A stretch of 64,000 nt of DNA from Melioribacteraceae bacterium 4301-Me (GTDB lineage: Bacteria; Bacteroidota; Ignavibacteria; Ignavibacteriales; Melioribacteraceae), in contig JBGORM010000004.1 of assembly GCA_041538185.1 (NCBI GenBank), positions 62,001 to 126,000 of the forward strand. Reading direction: 5' to 3'. Positions 8,940-18,185 of the stretch are shown here, in pieces. Position 1 is the first letter of the stretch, and the number at the start of each line of letters is the position of its first letter. The translations under genes were made by a program, and so were the position numbers. The notes beneath the pieces were generated by a model, which saw only the letters and a list, made by a program, of their open reading frames with translations, ran no database searches and was not told the DNA's origin.

Positions 8940-9998
8940 TTATACTCTTGTTATTCTGTAATTTTTATATCCGTAATAAATTTCCTTAGCGGCAGTTTTA
9001 ATAACTGTAGCTGTTGGTACAGCTAACAGCATACCAAAGATTCCCATTAATTGACTTCCCATTATAATCAAAATAATGATGACTAATGGATGCAGGTCAG
9101 TACTTTTGGAATAAATATTAGGTTGAATGAAGCCGTTATCCACTGCATAAACAATTATAAATAGAATAACTATTTTGGGTAACATCGATAAATCACCAAA
9201 CTGGGCAACAGATATAAGAATTGCAGGTATTCCTCCTATTATAGGTCCAAAGTAAGGAATTAAATGACCTACTCCTGCAACAAAGCCTATTGACATAGCA
9301 TTGTTAACGCCTAAAATAGCTAGCCCAGTCCCTGCAAGTACTCCTACAATAACCGCATCAAAAATCCAACCCCTTACGAATTTACCTAAAGAAATGGAAA
9401 TTTTTCTTATTACCCAGTAAGAAACTTCGAAATACTTATTCGGCATTATATTTATAATCCCTTTCACAATTTTTTTATTGTCCTTTAAGAAGAAGAAAGT
9501 CATAAATGGTACTATTATAAATAAAGCAAGTAAAGAAAGTAAACTTGATACAATATTAGAAATATTGTTAACGGAGCTTAAAACAGCATTTGCTAACTTT
9601 CTATTAAGTAGCTGGACAAATTCTTTTGCATCTACAAAAGGAATAAATTTATTGACAAAATTTTCAATTTCAGAAGAGAGAAATTGGATATTCTCATGAG
9701 TTATGTTTTTAGAGATAGCGTTGAATTGATTTACAATTTTAGGAATAAGAAACCAAAAACCTGAGACTATTAATAAAGCGCTTACTGTCAGAACAATTAA
9801 CGATGAAACAAGTCTTTCAAAACCCATTTTTTCGAGCATGTTAACAAAAGGATTGAAAATTAAAGACACAAGAAGAGAAATAGTAATCATTATTATTATG
9901 TCATAGAAAATGTAAGACAAGTAAATTAAAACAAACAATATTATAGCAGCAAGAATAATTCGAAAGTACTTTTTGCTAGTTCTGTCTTTGATTTGCAT
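8940..9998 (-). CDS. AI-2E family transporter (TqsA/PerM-like membrane protein)
   Basis: 352-residue polytopic inner-membrane protein. It shows the AI-2E_transport layout: hydrophobic pairs at about residues 12-60 (including SLLVSLIFNPFVNMLEKMG), a central amphipathic region, then the conserved GVGHLIPYFGPIIGGIPA and the final GSQLMGIFGMLLAVPTATVIKTA. Members have been reported as exporters of AI-2, or as Na+/H+ or other solute antiporters, so the substrate is open. It starts at ATG 9998 and has no tightly linked partner. Confidence 0.9.
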   Translation of the reverse strand: MQIKDRTSKKYFRIILAAIILFVLIYLSYIFYDIIIMITISLLVSLIFNPFVNMLEKMGFERLVSSLIVLTVSALLIVSGFWFLIPKIVNQFNAISKNITHENIQFLSSEIENFVNKFIPFVDAKEFVQLLNRKLANAVLSSVNNISNIVSSLLSLLALFIIVPFMTFFFLKDNKKIVKGIINIMPNKYFEVSYWVIRKISISLGKFVRGWIFDAVIVGVLAGTGLAILGVNNAMSIGFVAGVGHLIPYFGPIIGGIPAILISVAQFGDLSMLPKIVILFIIVYAVDNGFIQPNIYSKSTDLHPLVIIILIIMGSQLMGIFGMLLAVPTATVIKTAAKEIYYGYKNYRITRV

Positions 9999-10175
9999 TT
10001 TATGTTTTTTTTAACTGCAATATTCGATATTCTAGGTTATAATTTCAAGTTGCATTAATTTTACCAAACACAACATCTTAATATGATTAGTCAATAAGTA
10101 TATTGAAAAGCATACGCCCTTTATGCCAAAAGAATAATCTGCTGCTGTTAAAAGTTTTCTGTCTTCAAATTTCCC

Positions 10176-10183
10176 TATATTTG
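10176..10183 (+). promoter_or_regulatory. Predicted -7 element of the pta promoter
   Basis: TATATTTG, a perfect Bacteroidota -7 box, sits about 22 bp before the ATG chosen for pta. The -33 side is weak (a TTTT at 10155-10158). If used, transcription would begin near 10190, which excludes the longer upstream reading of the ORF. Confidence 0.45.
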
Positions 10184-10204
10184 TATACTACGTTTATAAA
10201 AAAT

Positions 10205-11200
10205 ATGGAATCTTTTATGCCTCAATTAGAATTTTTACAACAAATTAGGGAAAAAGCAAGCATAAGAAAAAAAACAATTGTACTTCCCGAATCACATGAT
10301 GAAAGAGTATTAAAAGCAGCTGAAATTTTAACAAAAGAAAAAATTGCTTCAATAATTACACTAGGTAATGAACATAAAATTAGGACTGACGCCCAAAGAA
10401 TAGGAGTGGACTTGCAAAACATTAGAATTATTGATCCTGAAAAGTCTGATAGACTGAGTGATTTCGCAAATTTTTTCTATAACAAAAGGAAACACAAAGG
10501 TGTAACTATTGATCAAGCTCGTGAAACAGTTAAAAGAGATTTGTTTTTTGGTGCTATGATGGTAAGCGAAGGAATGGCAGATGGCAGTGTTTCAGGCTCG
10601 ATTGCTACTACAGCAGATGTTACAAGAGCTGCGCTTTTCTGTGTTGGGTTGAAAGAAGGAATCTCAATTCTCTCCAGCTTTTTTATTATGGTTCTGCCAG
10701 AAAAAACTTATACTTTTGCTGATTGTGCTGTAAATCCAAATCCTAATGCAGAACAATTGGCTGATATTGCAATTTCTACTGCTGACAATCACAAAAAGTT
10801 AATAGGTGAAGAACCCTACATTGCAATGTTGTCTTTTTCTACAAAAGGTAGCGCAGAGCATGAAATGGTTGATAAAGTTCGTCAAGCTACACAATTAGTG
10901 AAAAGTAAAAGACCTGATTTAAACGTAGATGGTGAACTTCAATTTGATGCTGCTGTAGTTGCTTCTGTAGCCAAGAAAAAAGCGCCTGAAAGTGTAGTAG
11001 CCGGCAAGGCTAATGTGTTAATTTTCCCAGATTTAAACTCTGGAAACATAGGATACAAAATTGCTCAAAGATTAGGAAAAGCAGAAGCAATTGGACCAAT
11101 AAATCAAGGACTAAAAAAACCGTTCTTTGATTTAAGCAGAGGTTGCAATGTGGACGATATTGTTAATACAGCGGCAATTGCTTGTTTGATGGCTGAATGA
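10205..11200 (+). CDS. pta: Phosphate acetyltransferase
   Basis: Converts acetyl-CoA and phosphate to acetyl phosphate and CoA. It contains the whole PTA_PTB catalytic domain: TIVLPESHDERVLKAA near the start, SGSIATTADVTRAAL, the long ALSF-type block IAMLSFSTKGSAEHEMVDKV, and the C-terminal ANVLIFPDLNSGNIGYKIAQRL. At 331 aa it is the short form without the N-terminal DRTGG regulatory domain. Start: an in-frame GTG/ATG-type opening exists 34 codons earlier, but those residues are not conserved-looking and a -7 box lies in between, so ATG 10205 (or 10217) is favoured. Acetate kinase is not adjacent; pta stands alone here. Confidence 0.93.
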   Translation: MESFMPQLEFLQQIREKASIRKKTIVLPESHDERVLKAAEILTKEKIASIITLGNEHKIRTDAQRIGVDLQNIRIIDPEKSDRLSDFANFFYNKRKHKGVTIDQARETVKRDLFFGAMMVSEGMADGSVSGSIATTADVTRAALFCVGLKEGISILSSFFIMVLPEKTYTFADCAVNPNPNAEQLADIAISTADNHKKLIGEEPYIAMLSFSTKGSAEHEMVDKVRQATQLVKSKRPDLNVDGELQFDAAVVASVAKKKAPESVVAGKANVLIFPDLNSGNIGYKIAQRLGKAEAIGPINQGLKKPFFDLSRGCNVDDIVNTAAIACLMAE

Positions 11201-11501
11201 AAATATAATTTTTTATTCACTGCATGTAATTACTTGATTAGCTTCAGGTTTTTCACGGGCCTGCTTTTGCATTTGAAAAAATTTGCTTTGCAGGCCGACA
11301 AACTATAACTAATCTTAGATAAATTAGTTGCCAGACAGAAATAATAAATTATAATGACATGTAATTTCTGCATAGCGTGTCGGGGAATCCTTATAATTTT
11401 TTGGGTTAATATGAAAAATTTTTTACCCCATTAGAAAATTTAATTATTACAGTAAAGTAGTTAAATTAGAAGAGTAATTATCTTATTAAACGAGGTGTTT
11501 T
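11201..11501. other. 301-bp intergenic region with imperfect inverted repeat
   Basis: No gene seen. GGCCTGC (11258-11264) and GCAGGCC (11290-11296) can form a stem with a 25-base loop, but no T-run follows, so it is not a standard terminator. CATGTAATT occurs near both ends (about 11224 and 11359). The region separates pta from the peroxidase gene. Confidence 0.4.
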
Positions 11502-12077
11502 ATGAAAACTTTTTTGTTAGCAATATTAGCAATACTATTTTCTTATCAGTCCAATAAAGCTAATAGTAACATAGACGAGGATAAAATGAAAAATACTATA
11601 GAAGATATAGTAGTAAAAGATATGGATGGCAATGATGTTAAATTGTCATCTTATAAAGGAAAAGTTTTACTTATTGTTAATGTCGCTAGTAAATGTGGTT
11701 TTACACCACAATACAAACAACTTGAAGCGATATATGAAAAATATAAAGACAAAGGATTTGAAATTCTTGCTTTCCCTTGTAATGATTTTGGCGGACAGGA
11801 ACCTGGCTCTAATAAAGAAATTACAGAATTCTGCACTACGAATTACGGTGTAACATTTAAATTGTTTAATAAAATTAAAATACTTGGTGATGATAAATCA
11901 CCTTTGTATGCAAGACTAATTAATAGTGATAATGTTGATAAAGGCGATGTAAAATGGAACTTTGAGAAATTTTTAATATCCCGAGATGGTACAATTGTAG
12001 CTCGTTTTCGTAGCAAAATTGTGCCTGATAGTAAAGAAATACTAAATGCAATAGAAAAAGAACTGGCAAAAAAGTAA
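11502..12077 (+). CDS. Exported glutathione peroxidase-family thiol peroxidase
   Basis: 191-residue peroxidase that reduces H2O2 or lipid peroxides, usually with thioredoxin as donor in bacteria. A short hydrophobic N-terminus (MKTFLLAILAILFSYQ) suggests export to the periplasm. The GPx core follows with VNVASKCGFTPQ (peroxidatic Cys about 65), FPCNDFGGQEPG (resolving-type Cys 93, Gln 99) and VKWNFEKFLI (Trp/Asn of the tetrad). The active-site codon is TGT (Cys), so this is not a selenoprotein. An internal ATG at 11586 (MKNTIEDIVV) would give a cytoplasmic form of normal GPx length. GAGG precedes the upstream start, which is preferred. Confidence 0.92.
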   Translation: MKTFLLAILAILFSYQSNKANSNIDEDKMKNTIEDIVVKDMDGNDVKLSSYKGKVLLIVNVASKCGFTPQYKQLEAIYEKYKDKGFEILAFPCNDFGGQEPGSNKEITEFCTTNYGVTFKLFNKIKILGDDKSPLYARLINSDNVDKGDVKWNFEKFLISRDGTIVARFRSKIVPDSKEILNAIEKELAKK

Positions 12078-12132
12078 ACCGAGTTTGTTTTATAACTGTG
12101 ATTTCAACTTAACAAAAACAAGTTGTTAATAC

Positions 12133-12169
12133 AAAAAGGGATTGGCAATACTTCTTAAGTCCCAATCCC
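12133..12169 (-). terminator. Rho-independent terminator of the TerB-like gene, overlapping its coding end
   Basis: On the minus strand GGGATTGG (12169-12162) pairs with CCAATCCC (12145-12138) and is followed by TTTTT (12137-12133). The upstream arm is part of the last codons of the gene (GIGT, stop at 12155). The loop is 16 bases. It may also slow transcription arriving from the peroxidase gene on the other strand. Confidence 0.65.
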
Positions 12170-12628
12170 CAAGTCTTTTTTTACTATTAACTTAGAAGCA
12201 ATAAAATCTTTGTGCGAGAGATTTAAATTGTTGTTAATAATACGAGCTAAATGTTCTTCGTATTTGCTCAACTTTTCATCAGCGAATAAAATCCTCCATA
12301 AATTTTTCATCAGTTCAAATTTCTCGTTGTCTGTTAAGCTTTTATTTAGAGTATCTGTAAATTCAAATAGACCTATACTTTTTTCGACTCTTTCTTGAGA
12401 AATGTTAAATAACTCCAAGACTTGGGCATCACTTAAGCTGAAAGTCTTTTTTAAAATTTTCTTGATAGTTGATTTCTCCTCTTCAGAAATCATAAAATCA
12501 GATTTGGCGGCTTCTATAAATAGAGAGCAAGTTATAATTTCGATACTTTTAAAGTCATTAATTTTTTTGGGCTTCTTGTTAAACAAATTTTTTCCACGAA
12601 GTAGTGAATTTTTAAGAAAATCGAGCAT
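12155..12628 (-). CDS. TerB-family (COG4103-like) helical protein
   Basis: 157-residue soluble all-helical protein resembling the TerB tellurite-resistance/COG4103 group. The pattern SLFIEAAKSDFMISEEEKSTIKKIL and the second FADEKLSKYEEHLARII are the paired acidic (D-x-x-x-S-x-x-E) repeats of that family, which may bind metal. No other ter genes are nearby. Stand-alone members are common in bacteria and their role is not settled, so tellurite resistance should not be assumed. It is monocistronic, with its terminator built into its 3' end. Confidence 0.75.
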   Translation of the reverse strand: MLDFLKNSLLRGKNLFNKKPKKINDFKSIEIITCSLFIEAAKSDFMISEEEKSTIKKILKKTFSLSDAQVLELFNISQERVEKSIGLFEFTDTLNKSLTDNEKFELMKNLWRILFADEKLSKYEEHLARIINNNLNLSHKDFIASKLIVKKDLGIGT

Positions 12629-12754
12629 TTTTCTTCTCGTTTTTTTTATTTCAATAACGACTGCAAAATTTAAAAAAAGATTTGCTTACTTTTTATAAAT
12701 ATTTTTTTATCTTGCATGTGAATTTAATAAATCGATTAGTTGATGAATTTAGGA

Positions 12755-12787
12755 TTTGCTCAGGTAATTGCTTCAAGATTATTTTTG
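12755..12787 (+). promoter_or_regulatory. Predicted -33/-7 promoter of nrdJ
   Basis: TTTG (12755-12758) is followed after 21 bases by TATTTTTG (12780-12787), a full TAnnTTTG match. This leaves an untranslated leader of about 97 bases. No cobalamin riboswitch (B12 box) is recognisable in that leader. Confidence 0.55.
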
Positions 12788-12890
12788 ATTGCTTTATTTT
12801 TACCTCACGAGGAATAGTTCTTCCTTAATTAAACTTTGAAAGGACTAAACATAGTTAACAAAACTTTAATAACCAATTTCGGAGTTATTA

Positions 12891-15800
12891 ATGAAGATAA
12901 AACGTTTATTTACACAAGCTGGCAAGGATCCCCTCGAATCAATCGAGTTTGTTAAGAGAACATCAGAAATTAAAAATCCAGACGGCTCAATAGTCTTTAA
13001 AATGGAAGATGTTCTTGTCCCAAAGGAGTGGTCGCAAGTAGCGACAGATATTTTAGCTCAAAAATATTTTCGAAAGGCGGGGGTTCCAAAATTATTAAAA
13101 AAAGTAAAGGAGAATGGAATACCCAAATGGTTACAGCCCTCAGTTGCTGATACAAAAACACTTGAAGAGCTGCCTGAAAGAGAACGATATACTTCCGAAA
13201 CAGATGCCTATCAAGTTTTTCATCGGTTAGCAGGTACATGGACATATTGGGGTTTTAAAGCTGGTTTCTTTGATACTGAAGAAGATGCTAAAGCTTTTTA
13301 TGATGAACATATGTACATGCTTGCAAAACAAATTGCAGCACCTAACAGTCCACAATGGTTTAACACAGGCTTGAATTGGGCATATGGAATAAATGGACCG
13401 TCGCAAGGTCATTATTATGTAGATTATCAAACTGGGGAGCTAAAAGAATCTGAAGATGCATACACTCATCCACAACCTCATGCATGTTTTATTCAGTCTG
13501 TAAATGATGACCTGGTTAATAAAAATGGTATTATGGATTTGTGGGTCAGAGAGGCAAGATTATTTAAATACGGTTCAGGCACGGGTTCTAATTTTTCTGA
13601 TTTGCGCGGTGCTAATGAACCACTTAGCGGCGGCGGTAAATCTTCAGGATTGATGTCATTCTTAAAAATTGGTGATAGATCAGCTGGTGCAATTAAATCC
13701 GGCGGCACTACTCGTCGCGCAGCTAAAATGGTCACCCTCGATATAGACCATCCCGATATTGAAGAATATATTAATTGGAAAGTTATTGAAGAGCAAAAAG
13801 TAGCAGCATTGGTCACAGGCTCTAAAATTTGCAACTTTCACTTAAATAATATTATGAAAGCCTGTTATGATGAACATCCTGAGAATGACCGATTTAATAA
13901 AAAAACTAATCTTAAGTTAAGAAAAGCAGTTATTGAAGCAAGAAAAGCACATGTCCCGGAAAACTACATCGAAAGAGTAATTAAGCTTGCAAAACTTGGT
14001 TTCCGTTCAATTGAATTCCCTGTTTACAATGAGGATTGGAATTCAGAAGCTTATGCAACTGTATCTGGACAAAACTCGAACAATTCTGTTAGAGTTACAA
14101 ACGAATTTATGCAAGCAGTATTACAAGATAAGGATTGGAACCTTTATTGGCGTACCGAAAAGAAAAAAGCTGAAGAGGAAGGGAGAGCACCTAAGCCATG
14201 TAAAACTCTTAAAGCTACTGAATTGTGGGACCAAATAGCTTATGCTGCATGGTCTTGTGCTGACCCAGGTCTTCAGTTCGATACAACCATTAATGAATGG
14301 CATACATGCAAAAATAGCGGCAGAATTAGAGCATCAAACCCTTGCAGTGAGTACATGTTTTTGGATGATACTGCTTGTAATCTCGCATCGCTTAATCTTG
14401 TTAAGTTTTATGATGAAGAAAAGCAAGTTTTCGATATCGAAAAATACAGACACGCTGTTCGGCTGTGGACTATTGTTTTAGAAATTAGTGTCCTTATGGC
14501 TCAATATCCAAGTCAAGCTATTGCTCAAAGGAGCTATGAATTTAGAACACTTGGATTGGGCTATGCTAATTTAGGCTCACTATTAATGAGGCAAGGTATT
14601 CCTTACGATAGTAAAGAAGCATATGCTATTTGTGGCGCTTTAACTGCTATCATGCACATGCGCGCTTATGCTACATCGGCAGAAATGGCTAAGGAACTTG
14701 GACCTTTCCCTAAATATGAAATGAATAAAGAACCTATGTTGCAAGTTATTCGGAATCATCGCAGAGCTGCTTATAATGTACCAAAAGAAGAGTATGAAGG
14801 ATTATCAATCTATCCTATGGGAATTAATCCGGAATTTTGTCCCTCCGATTTATTAAAAGCAGCAAGAGAAGATTCAGACCTGGCACTTGAACTCGGTGAA
14901 AAATATGGCTATAGAAATGCACAAGTTACTGTTATTGCTCCAACTGGAACAATTGGTCTTGTAATGGACTGTGACACAACCGGCATAGAACCGGATTTTG
15001 CGCTTGTAAAATTTAAAAAATTAGCTGGCGGAGGGTATTTTAAAATTATTAACCAATCTATTCCACTAGCACTTAAAAAACTCAATTATAACGATGATCA
15101 GATTAAAGAAATTGTAAAATATGCCAAAGGTTCAGGTTCACTGGTGGGTTGTCCATACATAAATCCCGAATCATTGAAAGCCAAAGGCTTTACAGATGAA
15201 ATGATAAATAAAATTGAATCTATATTACCCTCAGTATTTGAATTGAGCTTTGCATTTAATAAGTATACGTTAGGGGAGAAATTTTTGAAGAATAATCTTG
15301 GCATCCCTCAAGAAAAAATAGATGACTTCAGTTTTGACCTTTTGAGTGAATTGGGCTTCACAAAAGAAGAAATTTCTGCAGCGAACGATTATGTGTGTGG
15401 AACAATGACCATAGAAGGTGCACCATTTCTTAAACACGAACACTACGCTGTTTTTGATTGTGCAAACAAATGTGGTAAGAAAGGTACAAGATATATACGA
15501 CCGGAAGCGCATATTTTAATGATGGCTGCAGCTCAACCTTTCATTTCTGGTGCTATCTCTAAAACTATAAATTTACCTAACAATGCAACTATTGATGATA
15601 TTAAGTACGCTTACATGCAATCATGGAAACTTGGATGCAAAGCCAATGCTCTTTATCGCGATGGTTCAAAACTTTCTCAACCGCTAAATACATTAACCGA
15701 TGAAGAAATTGAAGAGCTTTATGAAAAGAAAGAGGATAATGATATTGTTAAAGTAGCTGAAAAAATTATTCATCGCTATATTGCTAAAAGAAGACGATTA

Positions 15801-16484
15801 CCAGATAGAAGAACAGGATATACCCAGAAAGTTAAAATAAATGGTCAAAGTGTTTATTTAAGAACAGGCGAGTACGAAAATGGTCAACTTGGTGAAATCT
15901 TTATCGATATGCACAAAGAAGGCGCAGCTTTTAGAAGTCTGTTGAACTGTTTTGCAATTTCTATTTCATTGGGACTCCAGCACGGTGTACCTCTGGAAGA
16001 ATTTGTTGATGCTTTCGTATTCACTCGTTTTGAACCTAGTGGAATTGTTACAGGACACGATAGAATTAAAATGTCTACATCTGTTATCGATTATATTTTT
16101 AGAGAACTTGCAGTAACATACTTAGGTAGAAACGACCTGGCGCATGTTGAAGAAAATGAGGTTAAACCAAAAAAATCTATTAGCTATAAGTCAGTAATAG
16201 AACCTGATTTTGAAAGTGAAGAAATTGTAAGCGAACGCATGATAATTTTAGACAACAACTTAAACGGCTTGTCGCAAACAAGTCAAAAATCAAACCCATT
16301 TGACCTGTCAAATGACAATGGACAAACAATGAATGAAAAAGCTGTGGCTATTCAGCAAATTTTAAAAGCAAAAGAAAGAGGATATACTGGAGATATTTGC
16401 CCAGAGTGTCAAAGTATGACAATGGTTAGAAATGGAACGTGCCTAAAATGTACAACATGCGGCGCTACAACAGGATGCAGCTAA
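12891..16484 (+). CDS. nrdJ: Adenosylcobalamin-dependent (class II) ribonucleoside-diphosphate reductase
   Basis: Makes deoxyribonucleotides using B12 as radical source, independent of oxygen. The 1197-residue protein shows [20 protein letters not shown] near residue 150 and the substrate-site loop [14 protein letters not shown]. The catalytic Cys region [20 protein letters not shown] is near residue 490, followed by [11 protein letters not shown]-terminal extension ends in a Cys-rich CPECQSM...[14 protein letters not shown] tail, which re-reduces the active site and resembles a zinc ribbon. These features define the long NrdJ type. It stands alone with its own promoter; no nrdAB or nrdD is present in this window. 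AATTTCGGAG precedes the ATG. Confidence 0.96.
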   Translation: MKIKRLFTQAGKDPLESIEFVKRTSEIKNPDGSIVFKMEDVLVPKEWSQVATDILAQKYFRKAGVPKLLKKVKENGIPKWLQPSVADTKTLEELPERERYTSETDAYQVFHRLAGTWTYWGFKAGFFDTEEDAKAFYDEHMYMLAKQIAAPNSPQWFNTGLNWAYGINGPSQGHYYVDYQTGELKESEDAYTHPQPHACFIQSVNDDLVNKNGIMDLWVREARLFKYGSGTGSNFSDLRGANEPLSGGGKSSGLMSFLKIGDRSAGAIKSGGTTRRAAKMVTLDIDHPDIEEYINWKVIEEQKVAALVTGSKICNFHLNNIMKACYDEHPENDRFNKKTNLKLRKAVIEARKAHVPENYIERVIKLAKLGFRSIEFPVYNEDWNSEAYATVSGQNSNNSVRVTNEFMQAVLQDKDWNLYWRTEKKKAEEEGRAPKPCKTLKATELWDQIAYAAWSCADPGLQFDTTINEWHTCKNSGRIRASNPCSEYMFLDDTACNLASLNLVKFYDEEKQVFDIEKYRHAVRLWTIVLEISVLMAQYPSQAIAQRSYEFRTLGLGYANLGSLLMRQGIPYDSKEAYAICGALTAIMHMRAYATSAEMAKELGPFPKYEMNKEPMLQVIRNHRRAAYNVPKEEYEGLSIYPMGINPEFCPSDLLKAAREDSDLALELGEKYGYRNAQVTVIAPTGTIGLVMDCDTTGIEPDFALVKFKKLAGGGYFKIINQSIPLALKKLNYNDDQIKEIVKYAKGSGSLVGCPYINPESLKAKGFTDEMINKIESILPSVFELSFAFNKYTLGEKFLKNNLGIPQEKIDDFSFDLLSELGFTKEEISAANDYVCGTMTIEGAPFLKHEHYAVFDCANKCGKKGTRYIRPEAHILMMAAAQPFISGAISKTINLPNNATIDDIKYAYMQSWKLGCKANALYRDGSKLSQPLNTLTDEEIEELYEKKEDNDIVKVAEKIIHRYIAKRRRLPDRRTGYTQKVKINGQSVYLRTGEYENGQLGEIFIDMHKEGAAFRSLLNCFAISISLGLQHGVPLEEFVDAFVFTRFEPSGIVTGHDRIKMSTSVIDYIFRELAVTYLGRNDLAHVEENEVKPKKSISYKSVIEPDFESEEIVSERMIILDNNLNGLSQTSQKSNPFDLSNDNGQTMNEKAVAIQQILKAKERGYTGDICPECQSMTMVRNGTCLKCTTCGATTGCS

Positions 16485-16572
16485 TTTAAAAGCTTTTTGA
16501 AAATGTTATAGTATAATGTGAGTAAAATTTATATTTACAAAATGCGTTGCTTTAAAGGTAGTTATTTCTTCA

Positions 16573-16720
16573 GCTATGGAGCTGTCTAAAAAGTAAATTT
16601 TTTTGGGGAACAAACATCGATAATCCGAATTTCGATTGATTCAAATGACAAAGTATTCGTTGTGGTTAAAATTCACAGGTTATTTATTTAATAATTGCTG
16701 TTTAGACAGCATTCCATAGC
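16573..16720. mobile_element. MITE-like element with terminal inverted repeats (element 1)
   Basis: The left end GCTATGGAGCTGTCTAAA (16573-16590) is the inverted complement of the right end (16701-16720, TTTAGACAGCATTCCATAGC) apart from a 2-base insertion. The interior is AT-rich, has no ORF, and includes ATTCACAGGTTA. A related element with the same CTGTCTAAAAAGTAA core lies at 31781-31887. No clear target-site duplication was found. No transposase in this window carries these ends. Confidence 0.55.
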
Positions 16721-16900
16721 AAAATAAAAGTTTACTAAAGTCTTGTGAGTACCTTCTCTAAACTGAAAATTAATAATTGTTAGGTCCTAAACCCAATCAA
16801 CAATTTTTTCTCAAAATTTTTTATCTTGGAGTTGATTAGCTTTTAACAAAGCGTTGTGGACAGATACAAATTTTTTAAATAAAGAATTTCAGCTATATCG

Positions 16901-16931
16901 TTGACTTTTATAATCAAAAGGAATAGATTCT
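16901..16931 (+). promoter_or_regulatory. Candidate promoter of the yggS-ileS-rluD operon
   Basis: TTGAC at 16901 is followed, 20 bases after the TTG, by TAGATTCT (16924-16931), a partial -7 match. The start of transcription would fall near 16937, just before the ATG at 16949. This argues against the TTG at 16901 being a translation start. Confidence 0.35.
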
Positions 16932-16948
16932 CATTCTTAATTAAAAAA

Positions 16949-17629
16949 ATGATAGCTCAAAATCTTAATATAATTGAAGAAAAAATATCAGAAACATGCC
17001 TTAAAACGGGCAGAAAAAGACACGAAATTAAATTAATTGTAGTCTCTAAAACGCAGTCAATTGAGGTGCTCAAGACTGCTATTGAATTAGGCATTAGGGA
17101 TTTCGGGGAAAATAAAGCTCAAGAACTAAAAGAAAAAGCCGAGAAAATATCTGAAAAAATAAATTGGCATTTTATCGGGCATCTTCAAACAAATAAAGTA
17201 AAATACATAATTAATTTTACTGAGTATATACATTCTATAGATTCAATTAAAATAGCTGACGAAGTTAATAAACGGGCAGAATCAATTAAAAAGGTTCAGA
17301 AAATATTATTAGAAGTGAATACATCAGGTGAAAATACAAAATTTGGTTTAACAAACGAATTAGAATTATTGAAAACAGCTGAATATTGTGCGAAAAAAAA
17401 GAATCTATCTTTAGTTGGCCTGATGACAATGGCTCCTTTTACAAGAGAGGAAAAATTAATAAGAAAAAGTTTTATTAGACTTCGAGAGCTAAAAGAATTT
17501 TTGAATTCAAGCGGGCTTGAATTAACTGAACTTTCAATGGGAATGAGTAACGATTATCAAATTGCGATTGAAGAAGGGGCTACCATGCTGAGGATCGGGA
17601 CAGCACTTTTTGGCCAGAGAAATAATTAG
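16949..17629 (+). CDS. yggS: YggS/PROSC-type pyridoxal phosphate homeostasis protein
   Basis: Cytoplasmic PLP-binding protein (226 aa) of the YggS/YlmE family, which buffers free PLP and affects amino-acid and keto-acid balance. The single-domain fold type III barrel shows KLIVVSKTQS (PLP Lys), the conserved DFGENKAQEL, INWHFIGHLQTNK, LLEVNTSGENTKFG, LVGLMTMAP and ELSMGMSNDYQIAIEEGATMLRIG. The start at ATG 16949 gives the usual family length; the longer reading begins in the promoter. It is the first gene of the eight-gene operon that runs to rluD, and neighbours divIVA as ylmE does in Firmicutes. Confidence 0.94.
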   Translation: MIAQNLNIIEEKISETCLKTGRKRHEIKLIVVSKTQSIEVLKTAIELGIRDFGENKAQELKEKAEKISEKINWHFIGHLQTNKVKYIINFTEYIHSIDSIKIADEVNKRAESIKKVQKILLEVNTSGENTKFGLTNELELLKTAEYCAKKKNLSLVGLMTMAPFTREEKLIRKSFIRLRELKEFLNSSGLELTELSMGMSNDYQIAIEEGATMLRIGTALFGQRNN

Positions 17630-17639
17630 AGGAGTTTAT

Positions 17640-18185
17640 ATGAAATTTACTCCTTTTGGAATTAAAAACCAGGAATTTAACAAGGCTGTAAGAGGATATG
17701 ATAAAGAAGAAGTGCGGGCGTTCCTCGAAAAGTTATCTGATGAATTTGAAAGAATGCTTTCAGAAGAAGAAAGGCTGAAAAGTGAATTAGCTAAAATGGA
17801 AGAACAACTTAAAGAGTTTAAAAAAATTGAAAAGAATCTTCAATCAGCTTTACTAAGTGCTACTGAATCGAGTACGAAAGCTCTGGAGTCTGCTAAAAAG
17901 CAATCAGCGTTGATGATTAAAGAGGCAGAAGTTAAGGCAGCACAAATTATTGAAAAAGCTAAAGAAAATGCTGATTCAGTTAGAAATTCAGTTTTGTCTT
18001 TGCGTGAAGAAAAAAAACTTTTAATTGCCAAGCTCAAAGCAGTAATCGAATCTCAAACTAATTTGTTGGATTTAATTGCTCAAAAAAAGGGACCTAAAAA
18101 AGATTTACAACAAAAAAAAGAAAATACTGATTCAATAGAAAATACTGAAATTAATGTTGACGATATTTTGGAGAGATTATTATGA
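17640..18185 (+). CDS. DivIVA-domain coiled-coil protein
   Basis: 181-residue cytoplasmic protein with an N-terminal DivIVA lipid-binding domain (MKFTPFGIKNQEFNKAVRGY, DKEEVRAFLEKLSDEFERML) and then an extended coiled coil to about residue 130. The tail is charged (QQKKENTDSIENTEINVDDILERLL). DivIVA proteins sense negatively curved membrane at poles and septa and recruit division or polar proteins. AGAGGAG precedes ATG 17640. The gene lies between yggS and ileS, as in Firmicutes. Its stop overlaps the punA start by four bases (ATGA). Partners in this organism are unknown; the membrane coiled-coil protein two genes on is a candidate. Confidence 0.88.
   Translation: MKFTPFGIKNQEFNKAVRGYDKEEVRAFLEKLSDEFERMLSEEERLKSELAKMEEQLKEFKKIEKNLQSALLSATESSTKALESAKKQSALMIKEAEVKAAQIIEKAKENADSVRNSVLSLREEKKLLIAKLKAVIESQTNLLDLIAQKKGPKKDLQQKKENTDSIENTEINVDDILERLL

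Larger units (their letters stand above)
16485..16948. other. Intergenic region between nrdJ and yggS
   Basis: No gene. It is largely occupied by a 148-bp MITE-like inverted-repeat element (16573-16720). The remainder is AT-rich and contains TATCTTGG near 16823 and the proposed yggS promoter at 16901-16931. Confidence 0.5.

Noticed and set aside
11258..11296. Terminator after pta
   Set aside because: A GGCCTGC/GCAGGCC stem exists, but the loop is 25 bases and no T-run follows.
11694..11702. Selenocysteine peroxidase
   Set aside because: The active-site codon is TGT (Cys), not TGA.
12155..12628. Tellurite resistance locus
   Set aside because: Only a TerB-like protein is present; no terC, terD or terZ genes flank it.
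12788..12890. Cobalamin riboswitch upstream of nrdJ
   Set aside because: No B12 box or stem arrangement could be found in the leader.
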